Below are positions 55,577 through 64,000 of a stretch of DNA of 64,000 nucleotides, in pieces. How positions within the stretch are numbered: the stretch's first letter is position 1; each line of letters opens with the position of its first letter. Under the pieces are notes generated by a model. The model had not been told where the DNA came from, made no database searches, and saw nothing but the letters and a program-made list of their open reading frames with translations. A program made the position numbers and the translations under genes. Source of the stretch: Rhipicephalus microplus (lineage: Eukaryota; Arthropoda; Arachnida; Ixodida; Ixodidae); assembly GCF_043290135.1 (NCBI RefSeq), contig NC_134702.1, positions 188,822,491 to 188,886,490 of the forward strand, read 5' to 3'.

Positions 55577-56924
55577 TTATCGTCCCACTTGATCAGTCCC
55601 AAGAGTTGGCGCTGAGGCTTCCCGTGAGCCCCCAGCAGGCCTCCTAGATCGGGATCGGCGACACTTCCCCTTTGGCATGGACTTTCGGCCACGGCGTGAC
55701 TCCCTAGTCACTGACGCTGGGTCACTCTCTTTGCTTGAATCCGAGCTGGACGATGCGTGACGTTTCAGTATTGTTGTATTCGTGGAGATCTGCATACCAT
55801 CTTCCGACACTGCACCATTATGAAAAAGCTGCTGCGGAGCTGCAGCGCAAGCAGGTGATGAACTTTCTGCGGCATCCAGCCCAGAGTCTATCTTGTACTG
55901 CTGGTTCTTCGGCATCTTTATGGGTCAGCGCAACAGCACTCTCCATAGGAACTCCTACTTGTGCTAGGGGTGGTGCGGAGTCGTTTTGTGTATGCTGCTT
56001 GCATGATTCACTTGGCTCTTTGCACGCAGAAGTTTCAACTGTGTCAACAGCGAGTGTCTTTCTTTCCTCTTCTGGATTCCTTGTGGTAGAGCTTGCAGCA
56101 TATGACATTGACGGAGTGTCTCCCGTTGCATCCAAAACCTCGGTGGCATCCATAATATGCTCTAGTAGGTTATCATCTGGCTGTTTTGTGTGCTGTCGCA
56201 GCATGTTGGCGTATGTCATAACACAATCTTTGGCCGAATGACCGAAGCGTCGACAGATGTCACAGCGAGGGGTCCTGCAGTTTCGACGGATGTGTCCAAC
56301 CTTACTGCACCGAAGGCAAAGTGGTGGGCGGCCAGGTATCAGGACGAGGCTTTGCACTCCGAAGATAACAAGAATATGAGGAATATCCGCAATGCGAACT
56401 CCATCAGCAAGGGACAAAACAACATCCCTATTTAGCGTCCGCATTTGTTCCATGTCCGCTACTTTCCAGCTTTCTTGTGATATTGTCTTGACCTTCCCAA
56501 AAGCTTGCAGTCCCTCGCACACATAGGCGTCCTCCAAGCGCTCAGGAAGCCACATAAGCTTCAACTTCACTTCCGTGGGCTCCGAGTCTATAACGAGGCA
56601 TCGACGACTTTTGACGAAAAATTCGCCTCTTCTGACCAACTTTGTTTTCGTCAGCGTTGACTTGCATGTGGCCATCCAAACATGAGACATTTGAAATTGA
56701 CCTATGGAGCTTATTTCCTTCAAGTCAATGATGTACCGAAGAGCATCTCTAAAATCTTGAAACCGGTAGGGGCGACCAGCTAAGTCCGCATGTAGAAAGA
56801 CAGAGTCCACAACAAGCTTACCGGTGGGAAGGCGAGGAAGTACAACACGGTAGTCGTTGCCGCTGGCTGAAGCCTGAGCAGCACCTCTGCCCATGGCCGA
56901 TAAATCCTTCGAAGCGGAGAACAT
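55577..56924 (-). CDS. LINE-E ORF1 (CCHC protein), C-terminal frameshift
   Basis: Main frame 55818-56924, 368 aa from ATG 56922-56924 (MFSASKDLSAMGRG), 40 nt from the element 5' end. Shared block YRVVLPRLPTGK, VFLHADLAGRPY, FQDFRDALR. Knuckles CLRCSKVGHIRRNC and CDICRRFGHSAKDC are intact. Around 55900 homology passes to another frame (QQYKIDSGLDAAES) that ends at 55577 in a Ser/Arg-rich basic tail. The function is probably kept only if the shift is a sequence error. Confidence 0.83.
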
Positions 56925-56964
56925 GAAAAACGCGTCCGTTCAGAACGTCGTCTTCGTCTTTCTC

Positions 56965-57320
56965 CTGAGCTACACCCCCGTTACATCTAGAGCACTCATT
57001 ACAGAGTTTCGTGGTGCTCATCAGCTTGTTCAAACAATAAAATAATAAATTAGTGTAAATAAAGAAAATCGTCTTGTCATTTCTGCCTGATACAGTTTTT
57101 CCATCATTGAGGAAAGCCGCATATTTCTATAGTCAAAGAAAATGGCAGCGCTGTTCGATGAAATGTATTTCATTATATGCGCACCGGTAACTCGTGGTGC
57201 CGTAGTATTACAACAGGCAATAAAAAAAGATACCGCTAAAGTCGAGAGCGATTTGGAGGTGCCGGGGTTTGAACCCTGGACTTCTCACATGCAAAGCGAG
57301 CGCTCTACCACTGAGCTACA
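56965..57320 (-). repeat. tRNA-Ala array, block between LINE-E and LINE-F (1 unit)
   Basis: 15-nt tRNA 5' fragment (56965-56979) fused to LINE-E, a diverged spacer, and one tRNA cut at nt 6 by LINE-F. Confidence 0.92.
57254..57320 (-). tRNA. tRNA-Ala-like (UGC), 5' truncated by LINE-F
   Basis: Resumes at nt 6 after LINE-F, so most of the acceptor 5' strand, including G3, is lost. The T-stem has an extra mismatch at 50. Probably non-functional. Confidence 0.72.
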
Positions 57321-57436
57321 TATTTTTATTGCCTGTTTTCGGCTCACGTAAACAATACTCATATTAACAGATAATAACACAACACAATCCAAAACGTTGT
57401 AAAAACCGTGGCTCAAATGATGTGGCCACGCATCTG

Positions 57437-60400
57437 TTAAAATGTTTTTATCGTCGATAGTAATTCGACGCGCGGCAACCCCTCTGGGGTGAATTCCTGC
57501 AACTTTTGTTCATCCACAAAATTTCTTATATACTCTTTGAAGTACTGGGTGGGCGCTCGTGCATCTACATCAAAGTGCATGGCTGCCATCCTGGATTTCC
57601 AAATGCTATGAAGAGCCATAAGCATTATCATATCATATGGGGTACTGTCGTCACTTTGTATTTGCAAATAGCGGATGCCATGTGCATCAACGGGGAAATC
57701 TTTTTTGATCGTGCGCTGGAGCACGTCCCAAAGAAAGCATCCCAGCAGTCAATGAATACATGCTCAATTGTCTCCTCCTTTCTGCATATTATGCAATGCG
57801 TGCCACAAGGGACGTAAAACCCCTTTGCAGCCATGCAGGTTTTGACGGTCAGCGTACCGGTATGTAATTTAAAAAAGAAATTCTAAGCACCTGGCGATAT
57901 TTTCATCGCCTTGACGCTCTTTAGTACAGTGTGGCCATGGCATACATTTTAATGGGACCGATACAAAGGGACTGGTAAAAACACATCACATAGGTCCTTG
58001 TACAACTTTCTTCGTCGGACTTGACTCAAGTATTCAAGTGAAAACCGCACTGACAGAAACCTACAAGAAAGTACAACTTCGCGGAGAAAGCCATAAACAC
58101 CACCAGGTACGCTGCAGGTTGATACAACCATGTTAGGCAAGTGTTGCCTTCGGCGAAGTCGACAGACAGTGCGAAGGAATGGGTTGTCGACGTCTATAAA
58201 GAAACAAAATCGATTGACTACCTGTCTTAAAAACAAATGCGACAAGCCCCATCCTCCATTTCGCACTCGAAGGAATAAATTGGTCCGACTCGATCTTTCC
58301 CAAGACGATTCCCACACAAAGACAGCGAACACACGGTGAAATTTTTGGATGTTTACCCTTGAACAATTTAAGACTTGTAAGATATACCAAATTTTACTCA
58401 CTAAAAATATGTTGCAAATTGTGGCTTTAGAAAACAGACCAATTCCAGCCATTCCACTTGTTCACTCTTTCCCGCAGGTTACTCACTTGGCTCCTCCAGT
58501 ACGAATCGCTGTCTTTGTAGCATTCGAGGGGGGCACCCAAGTATTTCACCGGTGTCGTAACAAACCTTATGCTGGCAAAACTGTCTGGGGTTTCTGCCAA
58601 GTCACCGTGCCAAAAGCCAAGGCATTTTACCCAGTTTACAGCGCTGCCACTTGCAGCACAGAAGTTAGTAACGCATTTGACAGCATCTGTTATGCTGTCA
58701 GAGTCCGCGCAAAAAATGGCAATATCGTCCGCATAAGCCAACAGCCGGACTTCAACCTCGTGCAGCTTAAACCCACGGACGCAGTCATTCTCTATGACAC
58801 TCAAACAAAAGGACTCTATGTACAAACAAAACAATAGTGGTGAGAGAGGACAACCCTGACGGACCGAACGCTTGACTGGGATGCGCTTCCCCACCACCTT
58901 GTTAACGATTAGCCGCGTTGAGAAGTCTCGGTACGCCATGAAAACCCCCTATTTGATTATTTTCTCTAAATTCACATAATCTAGGGTGCACAGCAGAATT
59001 TCATGAGGCACCCTGTCAAAAGCCTTCTAGAGGTCGATTTGCAGCATTGCGACTCGCGCACCAATAGCGTCGCAACATTCGAGGAATGCTCCGGGCTGCG
59101 TGTATATTCGTGAGGATAGTTCGACCTTTAATGCCGCACGTCTGATGCGGCCCCACGAGCTCCGTAATGACTGTTTGCAACCTTTTAGCTAGGATTTTCA
59201 TGAATATCTTGTAATCTCCATTAGTGAGGCAGATTGGGCGGTAAGAATTTACTCTGCGCAGTGCAACGGGGTCTTCCGATTTTGGTATAAGAACGGTGTG
59301 AGATGATGAAAAGGACGGGGGTAATATTTTCAGCTCGAATGCCTCATTAAAAACGTCGGCTAAGACTGGTGTCATTTCTAACTTGAAACACTTATAAAAG
59401 GTGGAAGTCAGACCATCAGGGCCAGGCGATTTCCCCGGATGCATACTTTCAATAGCACTGGTAACTTTTTCTTCCGAAATGGGTTCATCCAATATTTCTT
59501 TTGTATCATTGTCAAGCTTTGGCATCAGCGGTAAAAAATATTTTTTAAAGCGATCGACATCAACTGAGCTGGCGGGGAATAAACCATTGAAGTGCTCGAA
59601 GAAAGCACGCTCGATAACATCAGCGACATCGCTGACTTCACCCTCGTGTTCAATTTCTGTTATCTGATTACGTCGCGCATGCCACTTTTCTGAGCCCAAC
59701 GCCCTTTTTGACGGTGCTTCTGTCATTATCAGTCGCTCGGCTCTTGCCCGAACGATAGCACCGCGGTATCTTTCGACATCGAACCGCTCAATTTTACTTT
59801 TCAACGCGCGAACATCTTCAAGAAACATGCCGGGCATTCTACATTCTTCGAGGAGCAATTTTTCCAGGTTTCTGCGCATCAGCTTTTCTTCTCCTTTTTC
59901 TCTGCTTATAGCGCTCGAGCGTTCCAAAGCCTTCAATTTAACGACCTGCTTGAGTACTCCCAGTTTTCTCTAAACGTCTTTTTACTGCGAACTTTCATTT
60001 TTTTAACTTCCGTCATTACTTCCTTCATAAATTTTTCATCACTCAGCAGATTGGAATTCAATTTCCATAGTTGCCACTCGAAGGCCTTTTCGTTTCTTTC
60101 GTGCTAGCTACTACAAAGCTAACCAAGCAGTGGTCACTAAATGAAACGGCGTTAACACGGTATGTTTGCAAAGCGATACCAATTCAACACTCACGTACGC
60201 CCTACCTAGTCGGGCGTGGCTGGCTGCCTGAAAGTGGGTGTACTGCATAGTCCGGCCACCACCGAGACATTTAGCCACATCCTCCAAACCATGTTCTCTT
60301 ACTGTATCGCTTAAGACCGCCGTACTTGCATCCCTGTAATGTCGTTCGCTAGTTTTGTCTTTGGCTGAAAGGGCGCAGTTGAAATCGCCAATATTGATTA

Positions 60401-60827
60401 GGAGCCTATTACATTTGGTATACTGCTTTAGTTGTTCGAAAAATATGCGTCTTTCGTCAGTGACAGTCGGTGCGTACAAGCATTTTACGCGTCGTTCCAA
60501 TCCCGAAAACAAAAGATCACAAACAATGAGCCGACCAGGCGGACATGACGTTGAGGCTTCTACTTTAGCACCCAGACTCTGTCTGCCGAACAAAATGCAA
60601 CCGGAAGTAGTCCCAATGGCATGGCTAACTATAGCAGAATACCGCGGCAAGAATTGGCGCACCATGCCCCCAGTTTCATCGTCCCCATGGACTTTAGTCT
60701 CTTGGACTTCCAGTATGTCAAGTTCAAGATCACTTACTAGCCGATAAAGCTGGCATTGTTTTCTCCGTGAGGCCAGGCCACGCACATTTAAAGTGGCCAC
60801 ACGCATTGAATTTTCTATTTGCACCAT
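57437..60827 (-). pseudogene. LINE-F ORF2 (endonuclease-RT), multiply broken
   Basis: Endonuclease part 60111-60827 (TLNVRG, VQETK, LYAP, GDFNC); the usual HARLDR reads HARLGR, and the frame is lost before SDH. RT pieces lie in different frames at 59016-59936 (YRPICLTNGDYKIFMKIL, HQTCGIKGRTI), 58427-58939 (QGCPLSPLLF, AYADDIAIF), 57949-58452, 57628-57834 (Cys/His motif) and 57437-57724 (C-terminus). No long frame spans the domain boundary, so it is inactive. Confidence 0.87.
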
Positions 60828-60910
60828 TGTAAGGCTACGAAAAACCCAGTGGCATGGCGCTTACCTTACAACTGCAATTCTTTCCTGAACGCCTTGTCCC
60901 AGTACAGTCT

Positions 60911-62103
60911 TTAAGTTGGCGAAGGCAGCGTTTCCGCCGTCTTGCGCTCCGACGAAATGTTTGGCCATGGCCGGATGAGAGGCCGCCGAGCGGGAGTCGT
61001 TTTGGCGGGTGGTTCGTCCGGCGAGGCAGCAGTGGTGCCCTTGTCTTTTTTCCCTTCGTCACGGGGACGCTTCCCCGTCACAATGCCACTGTCGCTTTCA
61101 ATCCCAGTCATCGGTTCAGCCTCGGAGGGGGTCTCGTCTGCTAAGCCAAGAAACGTGTCACCGGTGCTGCTTGCATCCACCTTTTCACTGCTTTCTCCTA
61201 CGCCTTCGTATGGAAGCCCGGCGTCGGGCTTACCTGGTGCTTCACACACGCCCTCTTCTTGACGGCATGACGACCCATCTTCCACAGCAGAGTTTGGGTT
61301 AACTCCTGCTGTTTCTTCCGAGTCTGCTTCGTCCATGAGGTGCCCCAGTGCATCACTTTCCTGCGCTGGTCCGGTCACACTGGCATATGTCTTCGCGCAG
61401 TCGTCGTCTTCGTGGCCGAAGCGGCGACAACGACTGCAGCGGGGTACTCGGCAGTCGCGACGTATGTGTCCGGTACTCTTGCACCGTAGGCACAACGGTG
61501 CACGGCCCGGAACGACAACGAGAGTCAGCTCTCCGGCAATCTTGAGCTGGTTCGGAATGTCATCCACCTTGACGTCGGAGTGCAGCTTTAGCCCCACAGA
61601 CCGCGTCGTTGAGCCCTTTTCAGTGATGCCCGGTGCTCGCCACTTCTCCCTTTTCACTTCGAATGCTTTCCCATAGGGAGTCAAGGCAACACGCACGTCT
61701 TCGTCGGTCACGCCGTGCAGCAACCAGTGAAGCTTCAAGCGAACCTCGCGGTTATTTGGGTCAATGAGCAAACGTGGGCGATCCTTTACCTTCACATCGA
61801 TGGCGGAGAGCAACTTCCGAGCAGCCTCAGCACTCGTCAGTGTCACAGCCCATACGTGGTTCATTTGATACGCCCCCAACGCCAAAACGTCGTCGAGCGC
61901 ACCAAGCTTGGCCAAAGTGTCCCGGTAATCTTCGACGCGGTAAGGCCGGGCTCTCGGATCACCATGCATGAAAACGGTATTCGCAGCGATACGTCCGGAA
62001 GGCAGATGGGGCAGAATCACCTGATAATCGTCGGCGCTAGGCGCAAAAACCCTGTTACCGCGGCCCGGTAGGGCGGCTGATAACGCCCCTCGGAGCCGAA
62101 CAT
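60911..62103 (-). pseudogene. LINE-F ORF1 (CCHC protein), early frameshift
   Basis: The likely start ATG 62101-62103 (MFGSEG) leaves the frame at a run of four G's (plus-strand CCCC, 62086-62089). From 62020 to 60911 the frame is open: LPHLPSGRIAANTVFMHGD, RPYRVEDYRDTL, WLLHGVTDEDVR, both knuckles intact (CLRCKSTGHIRRDC, CSRCRRFGHEDDDC), then an acidic linker and a basic tail. Confidence 0.83.
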
Positions 62104-62434
62104 TCCGCGACCTTATCGCTCGAAAGCCGGAAGTGGAATGACCACTGAGCTACACCCCCATTACATCTGGGGCACACATTAACAAGTTTCTTGGTGCACA
62201 TCAGCTTGTTCAAACAACAAAATAATCAATTAGTTGAAATAAGCAAAATCGTCTCGTCAGTGCTGTCTGATACAGTTTTTTTCATCATTGAGGAAAGCCG
62301 CATGTTTCTATAGCCAAAGAAAATGGCAGCGCTGTTCGATGAAATGTATTTCTTGATATGCGCACCGGTAACTCGTGGTGCCGTAGTATTACAACTGGCA
62401 ATAAAAAAAGATACCGCTAAAGTCGAGAGCGATT

Positions 62435-62506
62435 TGGAGGTGCCGGGAATTTATCCCGGGACTTCTCACATGCAAAGCGAGCGCTCTACCACTGAGCTTC
62501 TTCCCC
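62435..62506 (-). tRNA. tRNA-Ala pseudogene (UGC)
   Basis: The T-loop is ATAAATT, so the B box is lost, and the A box start reads AAGC. Not expected to be transcribed. Confidence 0.75.
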
Positions 62507-62780
62507 GTTACATTTGGAGCACTCATTAACGAGTTTCTTGGTGCTCATCAGCTTGTTCTAACAATAAAATAATTCAATAGTTGAAATAAACAAAATCATC
62601 TCGTCATTGGTGCCTGATACAGTTTCTTCATCATTGAGGAAAGCCGCTTATCTCTATAGTCAAAGAAAATGGCAGCGCTGTTCGATGAAATGTACTTCAT
62701 GATATGCGCACCGGTAACTCGTGGTGTCATAGTATTACAACAGGCAATAAAAAAAGATACCGCTAAAGTCGAGAGCGCTT

Positions 62781-62852
62781 TGGAGGGGCCGGGGCTTGAA
62801 CCCGGGACTTCTCACATGCAAAGCAAGCGTTCTACCACTGAGCTACACCCCC
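62781..62852 (-). tRNA. tRNA-Ala (UGC), degenerate
   Basis: T6/C67 mismatch in the acceptor stem, D-stem position 24 is A, position 29 is T. T-loop TTCAAGC. Confidence 0.72.
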
Positions 62853-63126
62853 GTTACATCTGGAGCACTCATTAACGAGTTTCTTGGTGCTCATCAGCTT
62901 GTTCAAACAATAAATTAATCAATTAGTTGAAATAAACAAAATCATCTCGTCATTGCCCCCTGATACAGTTTTTTCATCATTGAGGTAAGCCACATATTTC
63001 TTTAGTCAAAGAAAATGGCAGCGCTGTTCAACGAAATGTATTTAACGTTATGCGCACCGGTAACTCGTGGTGCCGTAGTATTACAACAGGCAATATAAGA
63101 AAATACCACTAAAGTCGAGAGCAATT

Positions 63127-63198
63127 TGGAGGTGCCGGGGCTTGAACCCGGGACTTCTCACATGCAAAGGGAGCGCTCTACCACTGAGCTACACCCCC
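63127..63198 (-). tRNA. tRNA-Ala (UGC)
   Basis: T-loop TTCAAGC; position 30 is C, giving a mismatch in the anticodon stem. Other stems pair. Confidence 0.8.
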
Positions 63199-63472
63199 GT
63201 TACATCTGGAGCACTCATTAACGAGTTTCTTGATGCTCATCAGCTTGTTCTAACAATAAATTAATTAATTAGTTGAAATAAACAAAATCATCTCGTCATT
63301 GCCGCCTGATACAGTTTTTTCATCATTGAGGAAAGCCGCATATTTCTATAGTCAAAGAAAATGGCAGCGCTGTTTGATGAAATGTATTTCATGTTATGCG
63401 CACCGGTAACTCGTGGTGCCGTAGTATTACAACAGGCAATAAAAAAAGATACCGCTAAAGTCGAGAGCGCTT

Positions 63473-63544
63473 TGGAGGTGCCGGGGATTGAACCCGAGAT
63501 TTCTCACATGCAAAGCGAGCGCTCTACCGCTGAGCTACACCCCC
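63473..63544 (-). tRNA. tRNA-Ala (UGC)
   Basis: T-loop TTCAATC; position 49 is T (wobble with G65) and the D-loop has one change. Plausible gene. Confidence 0.82.
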
Positions 63545-63818
63545 GTTACATCTCGAGCACTCATTAACGAGTTTATTGGTGCTCATCAGCTTGTTCAAAC
63601 AAAAAATTAATCGATAATTTGAAATAAACAAAATCATCTCGTCAATGCCCCCTGATACAGTTTTTTCATCAATGAGGTAAGCCGCATATTTCTTTAGTCA
63701 AAGAAAATGGCAGCGCTGTTCAACGAAATGTATTTCATGATATGCGCACCGGTAACTCGTGGTGCCGTAGTATTACAACAGGCAATATAAGAAAATACCA
63801 CTAAAGTCGAGAGCGATT

Positions 63819-63890
63819 TGGAGGGGCTGGGGCTTGAACCCGGGACTTCTCACATGCAAAGCGAGCGCTCTACCACTGAGCTACACCCCC
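63819..63890 (-). tRNA. tRNA-Ala (UGC), degenerate
   Basis: T6/C67 mismatch as at 62781, plus a T-stem change near the acceptor junction. T-loop TTCAAGC. Confidence 0.72.
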
Positions 63891-64000
63891 GTTACATCTG
63901 GAGCACTCATTAACGAGTTTCTTGGTGCTCATCAGCTTGTTCAAACAAAAAATTAATCGATAATTTGAAATAAACAAAATCATCTCGTCAATGCCCCCTG

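Larger units (their letters stand above)
52005..56964 (-). mobile_element. LINE-E, full-length tRNA-Ala-specific non-LTR retrotransposon
   Basis: A 4960-bp element, a separate lineage. The 5' end (GAGAAAGACGAAG) joins nt 15 of the tRNA; the A-rich 3' end joins nt 3, so the duplication is 13 bp (GGGTGTAGCTCAG). It has the longest intact ORF2 in the window, with all endonuclease and RT motifs. The region 52005-52414 holds the end of ORF2 homology in shifted frames and the 3' UTR. The copy may be the youngest or least damaged of the guild. Confidence 0.9.
57321..62140 (-). mobile_element. LINE-F, full-length but decayed tRNA-Ala-specific non-LTR retrotransposon
   Basis: A 4820-bp element. The 5' end CATTCCACTTCC joins nt 19 of the tRNA, the same point as LINE-A. 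The A-rich 3' end (AATAAAAATA) joins nt 6, a 14-bp duplication. ORF1 and ORF2 are recognisable but broken many times, so this is the oldest insertion seen. By its 5' terminus and proteins it is closer to LINE-A and LINE-B than to C or E. Confidence 0.88.
62141..64000 (-). repeat. tRNA-Ala tandem array, final block (5 units, continues past the window)
   Basis: Starts with the 19-nt tRNA fragment 62141-62159 fused to LINE-F. The five units that follow are the most diverged in the window, as expected at an array edge. The sequence runs off the end inside a spacer. Confidence 0.93.

Overview
This window is eukaryotic, almost certainly from an animal. It holds no recognisable single-copy host protein gene. 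It is a tandem array of nuclear tRNA-Ala genes that non-LTR retrotransposons have repeatedly colonised at essentially one position inside the tRNA gene. The large, LINE- and gypsy-rich character would fit an arthropod, for example a chelicerate such as a tick. That host guess is inference only; nothing here proves the species.

The array: 64 copies of a unit of about 346 bp. Each unit holds a 72-nt tRNA-Ala on the minus strand and a spacer of about 274 bp. The tRNA is recognised by its cloverleaf, its G3:U70 pair and its UGC anticodon (AGC in one unit). The spacer carries a T-run (Pol III terminator type) about 25 nt past the tRNA 3' end. The array occupies 1-751, 5989-7306, 12132-12493, 17369-34327 (49 uninterrupted units), 39054-39407, 41600-41949, 56965-57320 and 62141-64000. 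The core block shows multi-unit duplications typical of unequal exchange. In 27 of its 49 units the T-stem pair G53-C61 is broken (A61).

The LINEs: seven insertions from five lineages, all in tRNA sense orientation (minus strand), all within nt -1 to 19 of the tRNA gene. They are called LINE-A (7307-12131), LINE-B (12494-17368), LINE-C1 (34328-39053), LINE-C2 (39408-41599, 5'-truncated), LINE-D (41950-51987, a second copy of the A family split by a gypsy element), LINE-E (52005-56964) and LINE-F (57321-62140). Full-length copies are about 4.7-5.0 kb. ORF1 has CCHC knuckles. ORF2 has an AP-like endonuclease, a reverse transcriptase and a C-terminal Cys/His motif. The RT motifs resemble the Tx1 group of the L1 superfamily, which is known to include families specific for multicopy RNA genes. 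Insertion duplicates 8-17 bp of tRNA, so a nearly complete tRNA gene is left after each poly(A) tail. LINE-E and LINE-D lie head to tail with only 17 bp of tRNA between them.

The LTR elements: two Ty3/gypsy-type elements. Gypsy-1 (752-5988, minus) lies in an array spacer. Gypsy-2 (44723-49933, plus) lies inside LINE-D. Each has short LTRs (164 and 145 bp) and a 4-bp target duplication. In both, pol is in the -1 frame relative to gag; gypsy-1 has a canonical GGGAAAC slippery heptamer next to the gag stop.

Overall, the array behaves as a self-renewing landing site for a guild of tRNA-specific retrotransposons, comparable in logic to R1/R2 in rDNA. Many ORFs are broken. Several breaks fall at homopolymer runs, so assembly error must be excluded before calling them real.
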